Of a stretch of 64,000 bases of DNA, positions 1 through 7,801 are shown piece by piece (position 1 is the first letter of the stretch; each line of letters opens with the position of its first letter). The notes beneath the pieces are model-generated. The model saw only the letters and a list, made by a program, of their open reading frames with translations, was not told the origin of the DNA and did no database searches. A program made the translations under genes and the position numbers. Origin of the DNA: Streptantibioticus cattleyicolor NRRL 8057 = DSM 46488 (GTDB lineage: Bacteria; Actinomycetota; Actinomycetes; Streptomycetales; Streptomycetaceae); contig NC_017586.1 of the NCBI RefSeq assembly GCF_000240165.1, forward strand, positions 930,001 through 994,000. The letters are read 5' to 3'.

Positions 1-1
1 G

Positions 2-655
2 GCGCTCTCCGCGACGGCCCGGCGCAACCTGGAGGTGCTGCGGGGGTGGGCCGACCGCGCTCCGGCCGACCACGCTGTGGCCGGTGACCGGGGCCGTCGC
101 ATCCATCTGCGCTTCTACCTGCGCCCCGAGGAGATCACCGGGGCCGGCGGCCGGGTGACCGGGGTCCGCTTCGAGCGCACCGTGCCGGACGGGGACGGCG
201 GCGTGCGCGGCACCGGACGCACCGAGTGGTTCGGGGCCGGGCTGGTGCTGCGTTCGGTGGGGTACCGCGGGGCTCCGCCGGCCGGGCTGCCGTTCGACGC
301 CGAGCGGGGGGTGGTGCCCAACGAGGGCGGCCGGGTGCTGCGGGACGGCCGGCGCTCCCCGGGCGAGTACGTCGCGGGGTGGATCAAACGCGGCCCGACC
401 GGCGTGATCGGCAGCAACCGTCCGTGCGCCAAGGAGACGGTGGCCGCGCTGCTGGCCGACGCCGACGAGCTGCGCGGACGTCCGCTGCCCGGTGATCCGC
501 TGGCGGGGCTGCGGGCGCTGGGGGCCTCCCCGGTGGGGTGGCCGGGGTGGCAGGCGATCGAGGCCGCCGAGCGCGAACTCGGCCGGCGGCTGGAGCGCGG
601 CCCGGTGAAGATCCCCGACTGGCCGGGGCTGCTGGCCGCGGCCAAGGTGGGGTGA
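2..655 (+). CDS. Ferredoxin-NADP reductase, adrenodoxin-reductase type (3' part)
   Basis: This is the C-terminal 217 codons of an FAD/NADP-dependent reductase; the 5' end lies outside the window. The segment GWIKRGPTGVIGSNRPCAKE is the characteristic C-terminal FAD-contact motif of the adrenodoxin reductase/FprA family, preceded by a typical 'VLRSVGYRG' strand. Such enzymes pass electrons from NADPH to ferredoxins that feed P450s and other Fe-S enzymes in the cytoplasm. The missing part should hold the FAD- and NADP-binding GxGxxG/GxGxxA motifs. The stop lies 10 bp from the end of the convergent ArsR gene. The family assignment is secure, the electron partner is unknown. Confidence 0.85.
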   Translation, partial: ALSATARRNLEVLRGWADRAPADHAVAGDRGRRIHLRFYLRPEEITGAGGRVTGVRFERTVPDGDGGVRGTGRTEWFGAGLVLRSVGYRGAPPAGLPFDAERGVVPNEGGRVLRDGRRSPGEYVAGWIKRGPTGVIGSNRPCAKETVAALLADADELRGRPLPGDPLAGLRALGASPVGWPGWQAIEAAERELGRRLERGPVKIPDWPGLLAAAKVG

Positions 656-665
656 CCGGCGCCGG

Positions 666-1028
666 TCAGCGCGTACCGGCGGCGGCCGGCGACGCCTGCC
701 GTTCGGCCGCGGCCAGCACCGCGTCGAGCAGCCCGGGGAAGAGCGCCTCCAGATCGTCCCGGCGCAGCCCGTTCATCTTGGCGGTGCCCCGGTAGCACTG
801 GCAGATCACCCCGGCCTCGCGCAGCACCCGGAAGTGGTGCGTGGAGGTCGACTTGCTCACCGTCAACTCCACCTCGGAGCAGGCCATTTCGGCCTCGGCG
901 GCGGCCAGCGCGCGCACCACGCGCAGCCGCATCGGGTCCGACAGCGCGTGCAGCACCGCCTCCAGGCGGATCTCGTCGCGGCCGGGGTGGGGCAGGGTCC
1001 GGCCGGCCGGGGGCGGGGAAGACGGCAT
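666..1028 (-). CDS. ArsR-family transcriptional repressor
   Basis: This 120-residue protein has a single winged helix-turn-helix: 'LEAVLHALSDPMRLRVVRAL' followed by the recognition helix 'SKSTSTHHFRVLREAGVI'. The length and arrangement match ArsR-type repressors. Three cysteines (in MACSEV and ICQCYRG) flank the helix-turn-helix and could sense electrophiles or metals, but no classical ELCVCD metal motif is present. The ATG at 1028 was chosen because the family N-terminus begins about 25 residues before the first helix. The gene is divergent from an Old Yellow Enzyme gene and shares a 121-bp promoter region holding an inverted repeat, so it probably represses that enzyme. The inducer is unknown. 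Confidence 0.85.
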   Translation of the reverse strand: MPSSPPPAGRTLPHPGRDEIRLEAVLHALSDPMRLRVVRALAAAEAEMACSEVELTVSKSTSTHHFRVLREAGVICQCYRGTAKMNGLRRDDLEALFPGLLDAVLAAAERQASPAAAGTR

Positions 1029-1077
1029 GTCCCCATGGTAGCGGCTGGTACGAGGAGCGTCGTAGTTTGACAGTTGC

Positions 1078-1103
1078 CGTAGTACGAGAGTTATCGTCGT
1101 ACG
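1078..1103. promoter_or_regulatory. Imperfect inverted repeat, candidate ArsR operator
   Basis: The arms CGTAGTACGA and TCGTCGTACG (8 of 10 positions complementary) flank a 6-nt spacer, GAGTTA. The repeat lies between the divergent ArsR and flavin oxidoreductase starts, 46 bp upstream of the latter. Position and symmetry suit an operator for a dimeric winged-helix repressor. There is no experimental support. Confidence 0.45.
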
Positions 1104-1149
1104 CCTCGGCGATCGTCCGCCGGCCCCGCAACGAGGAGAACGCGTCATC

Positions 1150-2253
1150 GTGAGCACCCTGTTCGAGCCGTACACCCTGCGATCCGTGACCGTGCGCAAC
1201 CGGGTCTGGATGGCACCGATGTGCCAGTACTCCGCGGCGCCGGAGGGCCCCGGCCAGGGCGTGCCCACCGACTGGCACTTCCAGCACCTGGCCTCCCGGG
1301 CGGCCGGCGGCGCGGGGCTCATCCTCACCGAGGCCACCGCGGTGAGCCCGGAAGGCCGCATCAGCCCCTACGACCTGGGCCTGTGGAACGACGCCCAGAC
1401 CGAGGCGTTCCGCCGGATCACCGGCTTCCTCAAGGCACAGGGCGCCACCCCCGGCATCCAGCTCGCCCACGCCGGGCGCAAGGCCTCGACCGAGCGCACC
1501 TGGGTCGACCGCGGCGCCCCGATCGCCCCCGGCCAGGGGTACGGCTGGACCCCGGTCGCGCCGAGCCCGCTGCCGTTCACCGAGGGCCACCCCACGCCGC
1601 GGGAGCTGACCGTGGCGGAGATCGCGCGCCTCACCGAGCAGTTCGCCGAGGCGGCCCGGCGGGCGCTGGCGGCCGGGTTCGAGGTGGTCGAGATCCACGG
1701 CGCCCACGGCTACCTGATCAACGAGTTCCTCTCCCCGTACACCAACCGCCGCACCGACGAGTACGGCGGCTCGTACGAGAACCGCACGCGCTTCCCGCTC
1801 CAGGTGGTCGACGCGGTCCGCGCGGTGTGGCCGGAGGAACTGCCGCTGTTCTTCCGCATCTCCGCCACCGACTGGCTCACCGAGAACCCCGAGGACGAGC
1901 GGGACGGCTGGACCGGCGACGACACCGTGCGCTTCGCCGGTGACCTGCGGGCCCGTGGCGTCGATCTGCTGGACGTCTCCACCGGCGGCAACGCCCCGAA
2001 CGCCGCCATCACGGTCGCCCCGGGCTACCAGGTGCCGTTCGCCACCCGGGTGAGGAACGAGACCGGGCTGCCGGTGGCCACCGTCGGCCTGATCACCGAG
2101 CCCGGCCAGGCCGACAAGATCGTCGCCAACGGCGAGGCCGACGCGGTGCTCCTCGGCCGTGAACTGCTGCGCGACCCTTACTGGCCGCAGCGTGCCGCCG
2201 CCGCCCTCGGCGCCCCGCTCCCGGTGCCGGACCCCTACCACCGGGCGCACTGA
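1150..2253 (+). CDS. NADH:flavin oxidoreductase, Old Yellow Enzyme family (YqjM-like)
   Basis: This 367-residue FMN-dependent TIM-barrel ene-reductase would reduce electrophilic alkenes such as enones, quinones or nitro compounds with NAD(P)H. Visible family motifs are APMCQYSA near residue 22 (the Cys and Tyr of the thermophilic-like/YqjM class), AHAGRKAS, the active-site EIHGAHGYLINEF with the His pair, and NRRTDEYGGS. The length is normal for the class. Translation begins at GTG 1150 with GAGGAG 12 bp upstream. The divergent ArsR gene and the intervening palindrome suggest induction by a reactive substrate. The physiological substrate cannot be read from the sequence. Confidence 0.9.
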   Translation: MSTLFEPYTLRSVTVRNRVWMAPMCQYSAAPEGPGQGVPTDWHFQHLASRAAGGAGLILTEATAVSPEGRISPYDLGLWNDAQTEAFRRITGFLKAQGATPGIQLAHAGRKASTERTWVDRGAPIAPGQGYGWTPVAPSPLPFTEGHPTPRELTVAEIARLTEQFAEAARRALAAGFEVVEIHGAHGYLINEFLSPYTNRRTDEYGGSYENRTRFPLQVVDAVRAVWPEELPLFFRISATDWLTENPEDERDGWTGDDTVRFAGDLRARGVDLLDVSTGGNAPNAAITVAPGYQVPFATRVRNETGLPVATVGLITEPGQADKIVANGEADAVLLGRELLRDPYWPQRAAAALGAPLPVPDPYHRAH

Positions 2254-2286
2254 CCGGCGCGGCGGCGGGGAGGCCCGGTGGGCCAG

Positions 2287-2292
2287 TAGAGT
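2287..2292 (+). promoter_or_regulatory. -10 hexamer of a probable leaderless promoter (ung)
   Basis: TAGAGT ends 8 nt before the GTG of the uracil-DNA glycosylase gene, and no Shine-Dalgarno sequence precedes that start. This is the classic geometry of leaderless transcripts in actinomycetes. No convincing -35 element was identified. Confidence 0.45.
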
Positions 2293-2300
2293 GACCCACC

Positions 2301-2978
2301 GTGGCTGGACGACCCTTGAACGAGATCGTCGAGGCGGACTGGGCCGAGGCGCTCGCGCCGGTGGCGGACCGGATCGCCGCGATGGGCGACTTCCTGCGCG
2401 CCGAGATCGCCGCGGGACGCACGTATCTGCCCGCCGGACAGCATGTGCTGCGCGCCTTCCAGCAGCCGTTCAAACAGGTGCGGGTGCTCATCGTCGGGCA
2501 GGATCCGTATCCGACGCCGGGTCACGCGGTGGGGCTGAGCTTCTCGGTCGCCCCGGACGTGCGGCCGCTGCCGGGCAGCCTGGTGAACATCTTCCGGGAA
2601 TACCAGCAGGACCTGGGCCATCCGCCGCCGTCCAACGGGGATCTGACGCCGTGGACCCGCAACGGTGTGCTGCTGCTCAACAGGGCGCTGACCACCGCCC
2701 CGCGCCGCCCCGCCGCCCACCGCGGCAAGGGCTGGGAGGAGGTCACCGAGCAGGCGATCCGGGCGCTGGTGGCCCGTGGTACGCCGCTGGTGTCGATCCT
2801 GTGGGGGCGGGACGCGCGCAATCTGCGCCCGCTGCTCGGCCAGTTGCCGGCCATCGAGTCGGCGCACCCGTCGCCGATGTCCGCCGACCGCGGCTTCTTC
2901 GGCTCGCGGCCGTTCAGCCGGGCCAACGAACTGCTGGTCCGCCAGGGTGCCGAGCCGGTGGACTGGCGCCTGCCGTGA
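2301..2978 (+). CDS. ung: Uracil-DNA glycosylase, family 1
   Basis: This 225-residue enzyme removes uracil from DNA at the start of base-excision repair. The water-activating motif [17 protein letters not shown] (Asp68, Tyr70) and the DNA-intercalation loop HPSPMS near residue 195 are intact, and the 'LLLNRALTT' uracil-recognition strand is present. Its length equals that of family-1 UDGs. The start is GTG 2301, which appears leaderless: a TAGAGT hexamer sits 8 nt upstream and there is no ribosome site. It is a stand-alone housekeeping gene between the flavin reductase and a scramblase-like gene with its own promoter. Confidence 0.95.
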   Translation: MAGRPLNEIVEADWAEALAPVADRIAAMGDFLRAEIAAGRTYLPAGQHVLRAFQQPFKQVRVLIVGQDPYPTPGHAVGLSFSVAPDVRPLPGSLVNIFREYQQDLGHPPPSNGDLTPWTRNGVLLLNRALTTAPRRPAAHRGKGWEEVTEQAIRALVARGTPLVSILWGRDARNLRPLLGQLPAIESAHPSPMSADRGFFGSRPFSRANELLVRQGAEPVDWRLP

Positions 2979-2992
2979 CGACGCCGGGAAGG

Positions 2993-2998
2993 TAGTCT
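2993..2998 (+). promoter_or_regulatory. -10 hexamer of a probable leaderless promoter
   Basis: TAGTCT ends 7 nt before GTG 3006, with no Shine-Dalgarno sequence between. The spacing is that expected when transcription starts at or next to the start codon. Confidence 0.4.
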
Positions 2999-3005
2999 GC
3001 GCGGC

Positions 3006-3983
3006 GTGAGCACGCATTCGAATTCCCCTGCGGCCGGCTGGTACGCGGACCCGCACGGTACGCCGGACCTGCGCTGGTGGGACGGCTCGCAGTGGACCGA
3101 GCACGTCCACGCCGCCGTGCCGCAGCGGCAGCCGGCACCGCAGGCCCCGCCGGCCGCGCAGCCGCAGCCCGTCCCGCAGGCCCAGGCACCGCAGGCCCAG
3201 GCAGCGCAGTTCCCGGCACCGCAGGCCCAGGCACCGCAGCCGCCCGCCATGCCGCCGCACCCGGGCGCCCCGCAGGGGATGCCGCAGCGGGAGAACCCGT
3301 GGGAGCTGGGGGTCGACGGGGCGCACGACCCGGCGCGGATCCAGCGCCAGGTGCAGCACCAGGCGGGCGTGGCGCCCACCGCGGGCGGCGGCGGGACGCT
3401 CTTCACCGAGCCGGTGCTGGTGGTCAACCAGAAGGCCAAGCTGATCGAGGTCAGCAACGAGTACAGCGTCTTCGACCAGGCCGGACGGCAGATCGGCTCG
3501 GTGGCCGAGGTCGGGCAGAGCGCCGCCCGCAAGGTGGTGCGGTTCCTGTCCAACGTCGACCAGTTCCTGACCCACCGGCTGGAGGTGCGCGACGCCTACG
3601 GGCAGCCGGTGCTGATGCTCACCCGGCCGGCGAAGTTCATCAAGTCCAAGATGCTCGTGCAGCGCGCGGACGGCGGCCAGCTCGGCGAGATCGTGCAGCA
3701 GAACGTCTTCGGGAAGATCAACTTCGGCTTCGTGGCCGACGGTCGGCAGATCGGCGCCATCAAGGCGGAGAACTGGCGGGCCTGGAACTTCTCCGTCGTC
3801 GACCACACCGACACCGAGGTCGCCCGGATCACCAAGACCTGGGAGGGGCTGGCCAAGGCGGTCTTCACCACGGCCGACAACTACGTGCTCCAGATCCACC
3901 GCCCACTGGCCGATCCGCTGCTGAGCATGGTGGTCGCCTCCGCGCTCACCGTGGACACCGCGCTGAAGCAGGACAGCCGCTGA
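3006..3983 (+). CDS. DUF2510 plus phospholipid-scramblase/LURP-one-like protein
   Basis: The 325-residue protein has three parts. Residues about 9-35 form a DUF2510 module (GWYADPHGTPDLRWWDGSQW), a short Trp-rich domain found at the N-terminus of many actinobacterial membrane-associated proteins. Residues about 36-95 are a Pro/Ala/Gln-rich linker. From about 132 a LURP-one/scramblase-type beta-barrel begins with 'EPVLVVNQKAKLIEV'. No export signal or clear transmembrane helix is seen, so it probably acts at the inner face of the membrane; real scramblase activity in bacteria is not established. GTG 3006 seems leaderless. A sugar-kinase-like gene starts 2 bp after its stop, implying co-translation. 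Confidence 0.8.
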   Translation: MSTHSNSPAAGWYADPHGTPDLRWWDGSQWTEHVHAAVPQRQPAPQAPPAAQPQPVPQAQAPQAQAAQFPAPQAQAPQPPAMPPHPGAPQGMPQRENPWELGVDGAHDPARIQRQVQHQAGVAPTAGGGGTLFTEPVLVVNQKAKLIEVSNEYSVFDQAGRQIGSVAEVGQSAARKVVRFLSNVDQFLTHRLEVRDAYGQPVLMLTRPAKFIKSKMLVQRADGGQLGEIVQQNVFGKINFGFVADGRQIGAIKAENWRAWNFSVVDHTDTEVARITKTWEGLAKAVFTTADNYVLQIHRPLADPLLSMVVASALTVDTALKQDSR

Positions 3984-3985
3984 CC

Positions 3986-4984
3986 ATGGGCGGCGACCGG
4001 GTGCTGGGGGTCGACTCCGGTGGCTCCGGCGTGCGGATCACGCTGGCCGCGCTGCCCGCGCCGGGCGAGCCGGTGACGGCCGATCCGGCGTTCACCCGTG
4101 CCGTGTCCGATCCGGTGCCCGTCGGTCCGCGCGGCCTCGACGCCGAGCGGCTGCTGGCCCATGTCCTCCCAGTGGCCGAGGAGTTGACGGCGCGGGCCGG
4201 ACGGCCCCGGATCGCCGCCGCCACGATCGGCGCCGCCGGGCTGGCCTCCCTCGGCACCGCGGTGCGTGAACGGCTCCCGGCCGCGCTGCGGAACGGCCTC
4301 GGGGTGGGCCGGCTGGCGCTGGCGGCCGACGCGGTGACCGCCTACGCCGGAGCGCTGGGCGTGCGGCGCGGGGTGGTGGTCGCGGCCGGGACGGGGCTGG
4401 TCGCGCTCGGCGCCGAACCGGGCGGCGGGGGGTGGCGGCGCGCCGACGGCTGGGGACACCTGCTCGGCGACTGCGGCGGCGGTGCCTGGATCGGCCGGGC
4501 CGGTCTGGAGGCGGCGTTGCGCGCCCACGACGGGCGCCCGGAGGGCTCGGCGGCGCTGCTGGACCGGCTGACCGCGCGCTTCGGCCCGGCGCCGGAGTTG
4601 CCGGGGACGCTCTATCCGCGCGCCGACCGGGCGGCGGTGCTGGCGTCGTTCGCCCCCGAGGTGGGGCGGTGCGCGGCGCACGACCCGGTGGCGGCGCGGA
4701 TCCTGCGGCAGGCGGCCCGCCATCTGCTGGACGCGGCGGCGGCGGTGCGGCCGGAGCCGGTACGGACCGGGGACGGGTGGGAACTGGCGCTCACCGGCGG
4801 GCTGTTGAACCTCGGCGAGCCGCTGCTCGGCCCGGTGCGCGAGCTGGCGCCGCACGCGGCGCCCGGGGCACGACTGGTGGCGGCCGACGGCGATCCGCTG
4901 CTGGGCGCGGTGCGGATCGCGGCGGCGCTGGCGCACGGCGGGCCGATGCTGCCGGCCGACCCCCGGCTGCTGACGCTGCACTGA
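3986..4984 (+). CDS. BadF/BadG/BcrA/BcrD-type kinase (N-acetylglucosamine kinase-like)
   Basis: This 332-residue protein of the actin-like ASKHA fold starts with the phosphate-1 loop 'VLGVDSGGSGVRITLA'. It carries 'VVAAGTGLVALG' and a second nucleotide loop 'GWGHLLGDCGGGAWIG' about residue 150, typical of GlcNAc kinases and related BadF-family ATPases. It most likely phosphorylates an amino sugar or related sugar in the cytoplasm, but the substrate is uncertain. ATG 3986 follows the preceding stop by 2 bp with only a weak ribosome site, so translation is probably coupled to the scramblase-like gene. The usual GDxGS motif reads GDCGGG here. Confidence 0.8.
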   Translation: MGGDRVLGVDSGGSGVRITLAALPAPGEPVTADPAFTRAVSDPVPVGPRGLDAERLLAHVLPVAEELTARAGRPRIAAATIGAAGLASLGTAVRERLPAALRNGLGVGRLALAADAVTAYAGALGVRRGVVVAAGTGLVALGAEPGGGGWRRADGWGHLLGDCGGGAWIGRAGLEAALRAHDGRPEGSAALLDRLTARFGPAPELPGTLYPRADRAAVLASFAPEVGRCAAHDPVAARILRQAARHLLDAAAAVRPEPVRTGDGWELALTGGLLNLGEPLLGPVRELAPHAAPGARLVAADGDPLLGAVRIAAALAHGGPMLPADPRLLTLH

Positions 4985-5083
4985 ACCGGGGCCGCCCGCC
5001 CGCACGTTGCCGACGATCCGGACCAAACGGGACCTTCCGCAGCACCACGCCACCCGCCCGAACACCGGAACGCACAAAACCGT

Positions 5084-5089
5084 TAGCAT
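5084..5089 (+). promoter_or_regulatory. -10 hexamer, possible leaderless promoter
   Basis: TAGCAT ends 8 nt before ATG 5098. A GAGG between the two could serve as a poor ribosome site, so leaderless and short-leader readings are both possible. Confidence 0.35.
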
Positions 5090-5097
5090 GCGAGGCC

Positions 5098-5985
5098 ATG
5101 AGCTCAGCCACTGGCCCCGCACCTGGCCTGCCCGTACGAATGCCGCGTCCACGACAGCCTGGACGGCACCGGCGGCCGGAGCCGCTGGCCGCCCCGCAGG
5201 GCGCGCCCGCCCTGGTCCTCGCCGTCCCCGGCGCCCCCTCCGCCGCGATCCGCTCGCTCGTCGAGGAGGTCGTGAGCATAGCCCGTTCCGAACTGTCCGG
5301 GCTGGACGCGCGGATCGGGTACCTGGACGCCCCCGGGGAGGACGAGGCGTTCCCGGCGCTGCGTGACGTGCTGGCCGGGGCCGGTGCCGAGGAGCGGGAG
5401 GACGGCGTCCCGGCGGCGGTCGTCGTGCCGCTGCTGGCCGGGCCGGAGCCGGCGGTGCTGGCCCGGGTGGCGCAGGCGGTCGCGGACAGCGGGGTGACCG
5501 CGGAGGTGACCGACGCGCTCGGTCCGCACCCGCTGCTCGCCGAGGCGCTGCACGTACGGCTCTCCGAGGCCGGGCTGGCCCGCGCGGACCGGGCCCGGCT
5601 GTTCACCGTGGCCACCGCGGCCGACGGCATCGTGCTGGTCACCACCGGCGGCCAGGAGGCGGTGTCGGCGGCCGGTGTCACCGGGTTGCTGCTGGCCGCG
5701 CGGCTCGCGGTGCCGGTGCTGGCGGCCGGGCTCGACGTGGACGGCTCGGTCGCCGCCGTCGCCGAGCAGCTGCGGGCCTCCGGCTCGACCCGGCTGGCGC
5801 TGGCGCCCTGCGTGGTCGGCCCCGAACTCCCCGAGGGGCTGCTGGCCTCCGCCGCCGAGCAGGCCGGCTGCGACACCTGCGAGCCGCTGGGCGCCTACCC
5901 GGCGGTGGGCAAGCTGGTGCTGGCGAAGTACACCACGGTGCTGGGCCTCGCCCCGCAGGCACCGCAGAGCGCGCCGGCCCACTGA
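5098..5985 (+). CDS. CbiX/sirohydrochlorin-chelatase-related protein, function uncertain
   Basis: The 295-residue protein has a basic N-terminus followed by alternating alpha/beta segments ('ALVLAVPGAPSAAIRSLVEEV', 'VVVPLLAGPEPAVLARVAQAV') that resemble the two-lobed ferrochelatase/CbiX fold common in actinomycete proteins of this size. The usual metal-binding His of true chelatases (HGS near the start) is not visible, since the equivalent position reads 'VPGAPS', so catalytic activity is doubtful. Two Cys (CDTCE) near the C-terminus may bind metal. It stands alone, ending at a strong bidirectional terminator. Domain assignment is tentative. Confidence 0.7.
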   Translation: MSSATGPAPGLPVRMPRPRQPGRHRRPEPLAAPQGAPALVLAVPGAPSAAIRSLVEEVVSIARSELSGLDARIGYLDAPGEDEAFPALRDVLAGAGAEEREDGVPAAVVVPLLAGPEPAVLARVAQAVADSGVTAEVTDALGPHPLLAEALHVRLSEAGLARADRARLFTVATAADGIVLVTTGGQEAVSAAGVTGLLLAARLAVPVLAAGLDVDGSVAAVAEQLRASGSTRLALAPCVVGPELPEGLLASAAEQAGCDTCEPLGAYPAVGKLVLAKYTTVLGLAPQAPQSAPAH

Positions 5986-6008
5986 CCGGCGCGGCGTGAC
6001 CGCACCAA

Positions 6009-6043
6009 ACGGCCGGGGACGACATGTGCGCGTCCCCGGCCGT
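6009..6043. terminator. Bidirectional terminator hairpin
   Basis: Perfect 13-bp arms (ACGGCCGGGGACG and its complement) around a 9-nt loop lie between two convergent genes, the CbiX-like protein and the lactonase. There is no U-tract, as is usual in Streptomyces. Confidence 0.75.
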
Positions 6044-6065
6044 CCGGCTCGACGGCCGCATCCGG

Positions 6066-7106
6066 TCAGCGGAAGACCACGCAGGAGGCCGCCGCGACCG
6101 GCAGCGTGCCGGACCGGTGCGGGGTCCCGGTGGCCGGGTCGAGGTCGAACCAGGTCACCTCGCCGGAGCGTTCGTTGGCCGCGTACAGCCGGCGCCCGGC
6201 CGGGTCCAGGGTGAGGTGGCGCGGCCACGAACCGCCGCATCCGGTGCGCCCGGTGAGCTCCAGCCGGCCGCCGTCCGGGCTCACGGCCAGGACCGCGATC
6301 TCGTCCCGGCCGCGTACCGCGACCCAGGCGAAGCGGCCGTCGGGGGCGAGCACGATCTCCGAGGGGTGGTCGGTGCCGGGTTCGCCGAGCGGCTGGGTGT
6401 GGCCGGTGGGGCGCAGTTCGCGGGTCTCGCCGTCCCAGGCGGCGACGGTGATGCCGGCCCCGAGTTCCTCGACGACGTAGGCGTGGTGGCCGGCCGGGTG
6501 GAAGGTGAGGTGGCGCGGGCCGCTGCCGGGGCGCAGCGCGGTCTGGCGCCGTACCCGCAGTTCGCCGGTGGCCGGGTCGAGGGCGCACACCCGCACCGAG
6601 TCGGTGCCCAGGTCGACGGTGAGCAGGGTGCGCCCTCGCGGGTCCGGGGTGACCGCGTGCGCGTGCGGGCCCTCCTGACGCTCCGGGTGCGGGCCGTCGC
6701 CCTCGTGCCGCAGGACGTGGCGGAGCGCGGCGGGGGCCTGTTCGGGGTCGAGGGAGAGCACGCTGACGCTGCCGCCGGCGTAGTTGGCGGTGATCAGGTG
6801 GCCGTCGTAGAGGCACAGGTGGGTGGGGGCGCCGCCGCCGACCCGCACGGCCGGGGCCAGCAGCGCGGGGGCGTCCGGGTCGCGCAGCGAGAAGGCGGCG
6901 GCCTGACCGTGCTCCTCCTGCTCGCTGACCGCGTAGAGCACGCCGCCGTCCTGCGACAGGGCGAGGAAGGAAGGGTCGGGCACGGCGTCGGTGCGGCCGG
7001 TCACGGTGAGGGAGCCGTCGGCCGGGTCGACCGCCGCCACGGTGATCCCGGCCCCGCCGGCCGAGGTGAACGATCCGATGTACGCCCGCTGTCCGCTGCC
7101 GGTCAC
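6066..7106 (-). CDS. 6-phosphogluconolactonase-like seven-bladed beta-propeller (lactonase family)
   Basis: The 346-residue protein contains repeated blades with 'YIGSFTSAGGAGITVAAVD', 'PSFLALSQDGGVLYAVSE', 'GPHPERQEGPHAHAV', 'GPRHLTFHPAGHHAYVVEE' and 'WPRHLTLDPAGRRLYAANE'. This pattern and the length match the YbhE/Pgl lactonase family, which hydrolyses 6-phosphogluconolactone or related lactones. There is no obvious signal peptide. GTG 7106 was chosen because blade 1 starts five residues later and an AGGGGA lies just upstream; longer in-frame starts would add unrelated residues. No pentose-phosphate genes adjoin it. Confidence 0.8.
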   Translation of the reverse strand: MTGSGQRAYIGSFTSAGGAGITVAAVDPADGSLTVTGRTDAVPDPSFLALSQDGGVLYAVSEQEEHGQAAAFSLRDPDAPALLAPAVRVGGGAPTHLCLYDGHLITANYAGGSVSVLSLDPEQAPAALRHVLRHEGDGPHPERQEGPHAHAVTPDPRGRTLLTVDLGTDSVRVCALDPATGELRVRRQTALRPGSGPRHLTFHPAGHHAYVVEELGAGITVAAWDGETRELRPTGHTQPLGEPGTDHPSEIVLAPDGRFAWVAVRGRDEIAVLAVSPDGGRLELTGRTGCGGSWPRHLTLDPAGRRLYAANERSGEVTWFDLDPATGTPHRSGTLPVAAASCVVFR

Positions 7107-7321
7107 GAAGTTCCGTCCCCTGTACGCCTGCACGTACGTGTCCGTAGATGCCCGTAGCCGCCGGTGACGCGGTACGGCTGCCGCAGCAGACGGTAGTACG
7201 CGGGCCGCCGGGCGTGCCCAGGGCGGCGAAGGGCCGTCGGGGTGAAAAGGGGCGGTCGGAGCGAGTGAACGCGACCGACGGGCCGAATCCCAGACTTGGT
7301 GAACGCGGCGGCGCACTGTAA

Positions 7322-7336
7322 CAAGACCGCGTCTTG
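7322..7336. promoter_or_regulatory. Short palindrome upstream of the secreted Asn-rich protein gene
   Basis: CAAGAC-CGC-GTCTTG is a perfect 6-bp inverted repeat 26 bp upstream of GTG 7363 in the divergent promoter region. It could be an operator or a small 5' hairpin. Confidence 0.3.
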
Positions 7337-7362
7337 CACACCGCGAGGGCGAGGAGCGCACG

Positions 7363-7740
7363 GTGAGGAATTTCGCACGCATCAGCGTGATGATGGCGGC
7401 GGCCGGCGGATTGCTGCTGGCCGCGGGGGGCACTTCGTCCGCTGCCGGGTGGCATGGCGGCTGGCTGCTCGATTCCGACGACGGTGGATGGCACGGCGAC
7501 AGTTACGGAGATCTCAGCTCCGAATTCCGTTGCGGAAAGCGAGCGGAATTCTGTATCAACGGCGCGGTGGACAGCGGGAATGTGAAGGACGCGCAGAACG
7601 TCTACATCAACGGCAGCCCGAACGACAGCGGCGGCCCGACCAATATCAACGGCAGCGTCAACGTGGACAACACGATCAAGAACACCCAGCACAGCGACAA
7701 CGTCCTGCAGGCGACCCACAAGGGCGTGCAGCGGCTGTGA
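7363..7740 (+). CDS. Small secreted Asn-rich repeat protein
   Basis: This 125-residue protein has a clear Sec signal (MRNFARISVMMAAAGGLLLA... cleaved near 'SSAAG'), a Gly/Trp/Asp-rich segment, then a core with two Cys and Asn-rich motifs: CINGAVDSGNVKDAQNVYIN, GSPNDSGGPTNINGSVNV, DNTIKNTQHSDNV. The spaced N-G-S/N-V units resemble beta-solenoid or amyloid-type repeats, but it is not a recognisable chaplin or rodlin. GTG 7363 follows GAGGAG by 6 nt. The convergent neighbour at 7802-8227 shares the C(I/V)NG(A/P)V(D/H)SGN motif, so the two are probably a functional or duplicated pair. Function is unknown; a cell-surface role is an inference. Confidence 0.8.
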   Translation: MRNFARISVMMAAAGGLLLAAGGTSSAAGWHGGWLLDSDDGGWHGDSYGDLSSEFRCGKRAEFCINGAVDSGNVKDAQNVYINGSPNDSGGPTNINGSVNVDNTIKNTQHSDNVLQATHKGVQRL

Positions 7741-7748
7741 CGACCGGG

Positions 7749-7790
7749 CGGGAGCGGCCGTCCCCCGGTCCGGGCGGACGATCGCTCCCG
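7749..7790. terminator. Hairpin between the convergent secreted-protein genes
   Basis: CGGGAGCG and CGCTCCCG arms (8 bp) enclose a GC-rich stretch with an inner GTCC/GGAC pairing. Its location between two convergent stops supports bidirectional termination. Confidence 0.55.
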
Positions 7791-7801
7791 TCGCGGGCCG
7801 G

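Noticed and set aside
115-2250. Long open frame on the minus strand across the first genes
   Set aside because: It is antisense to the Old Yellow Enzyme and reductase genes, which have intact motifs. Long antisense frames are expected at this GC content.
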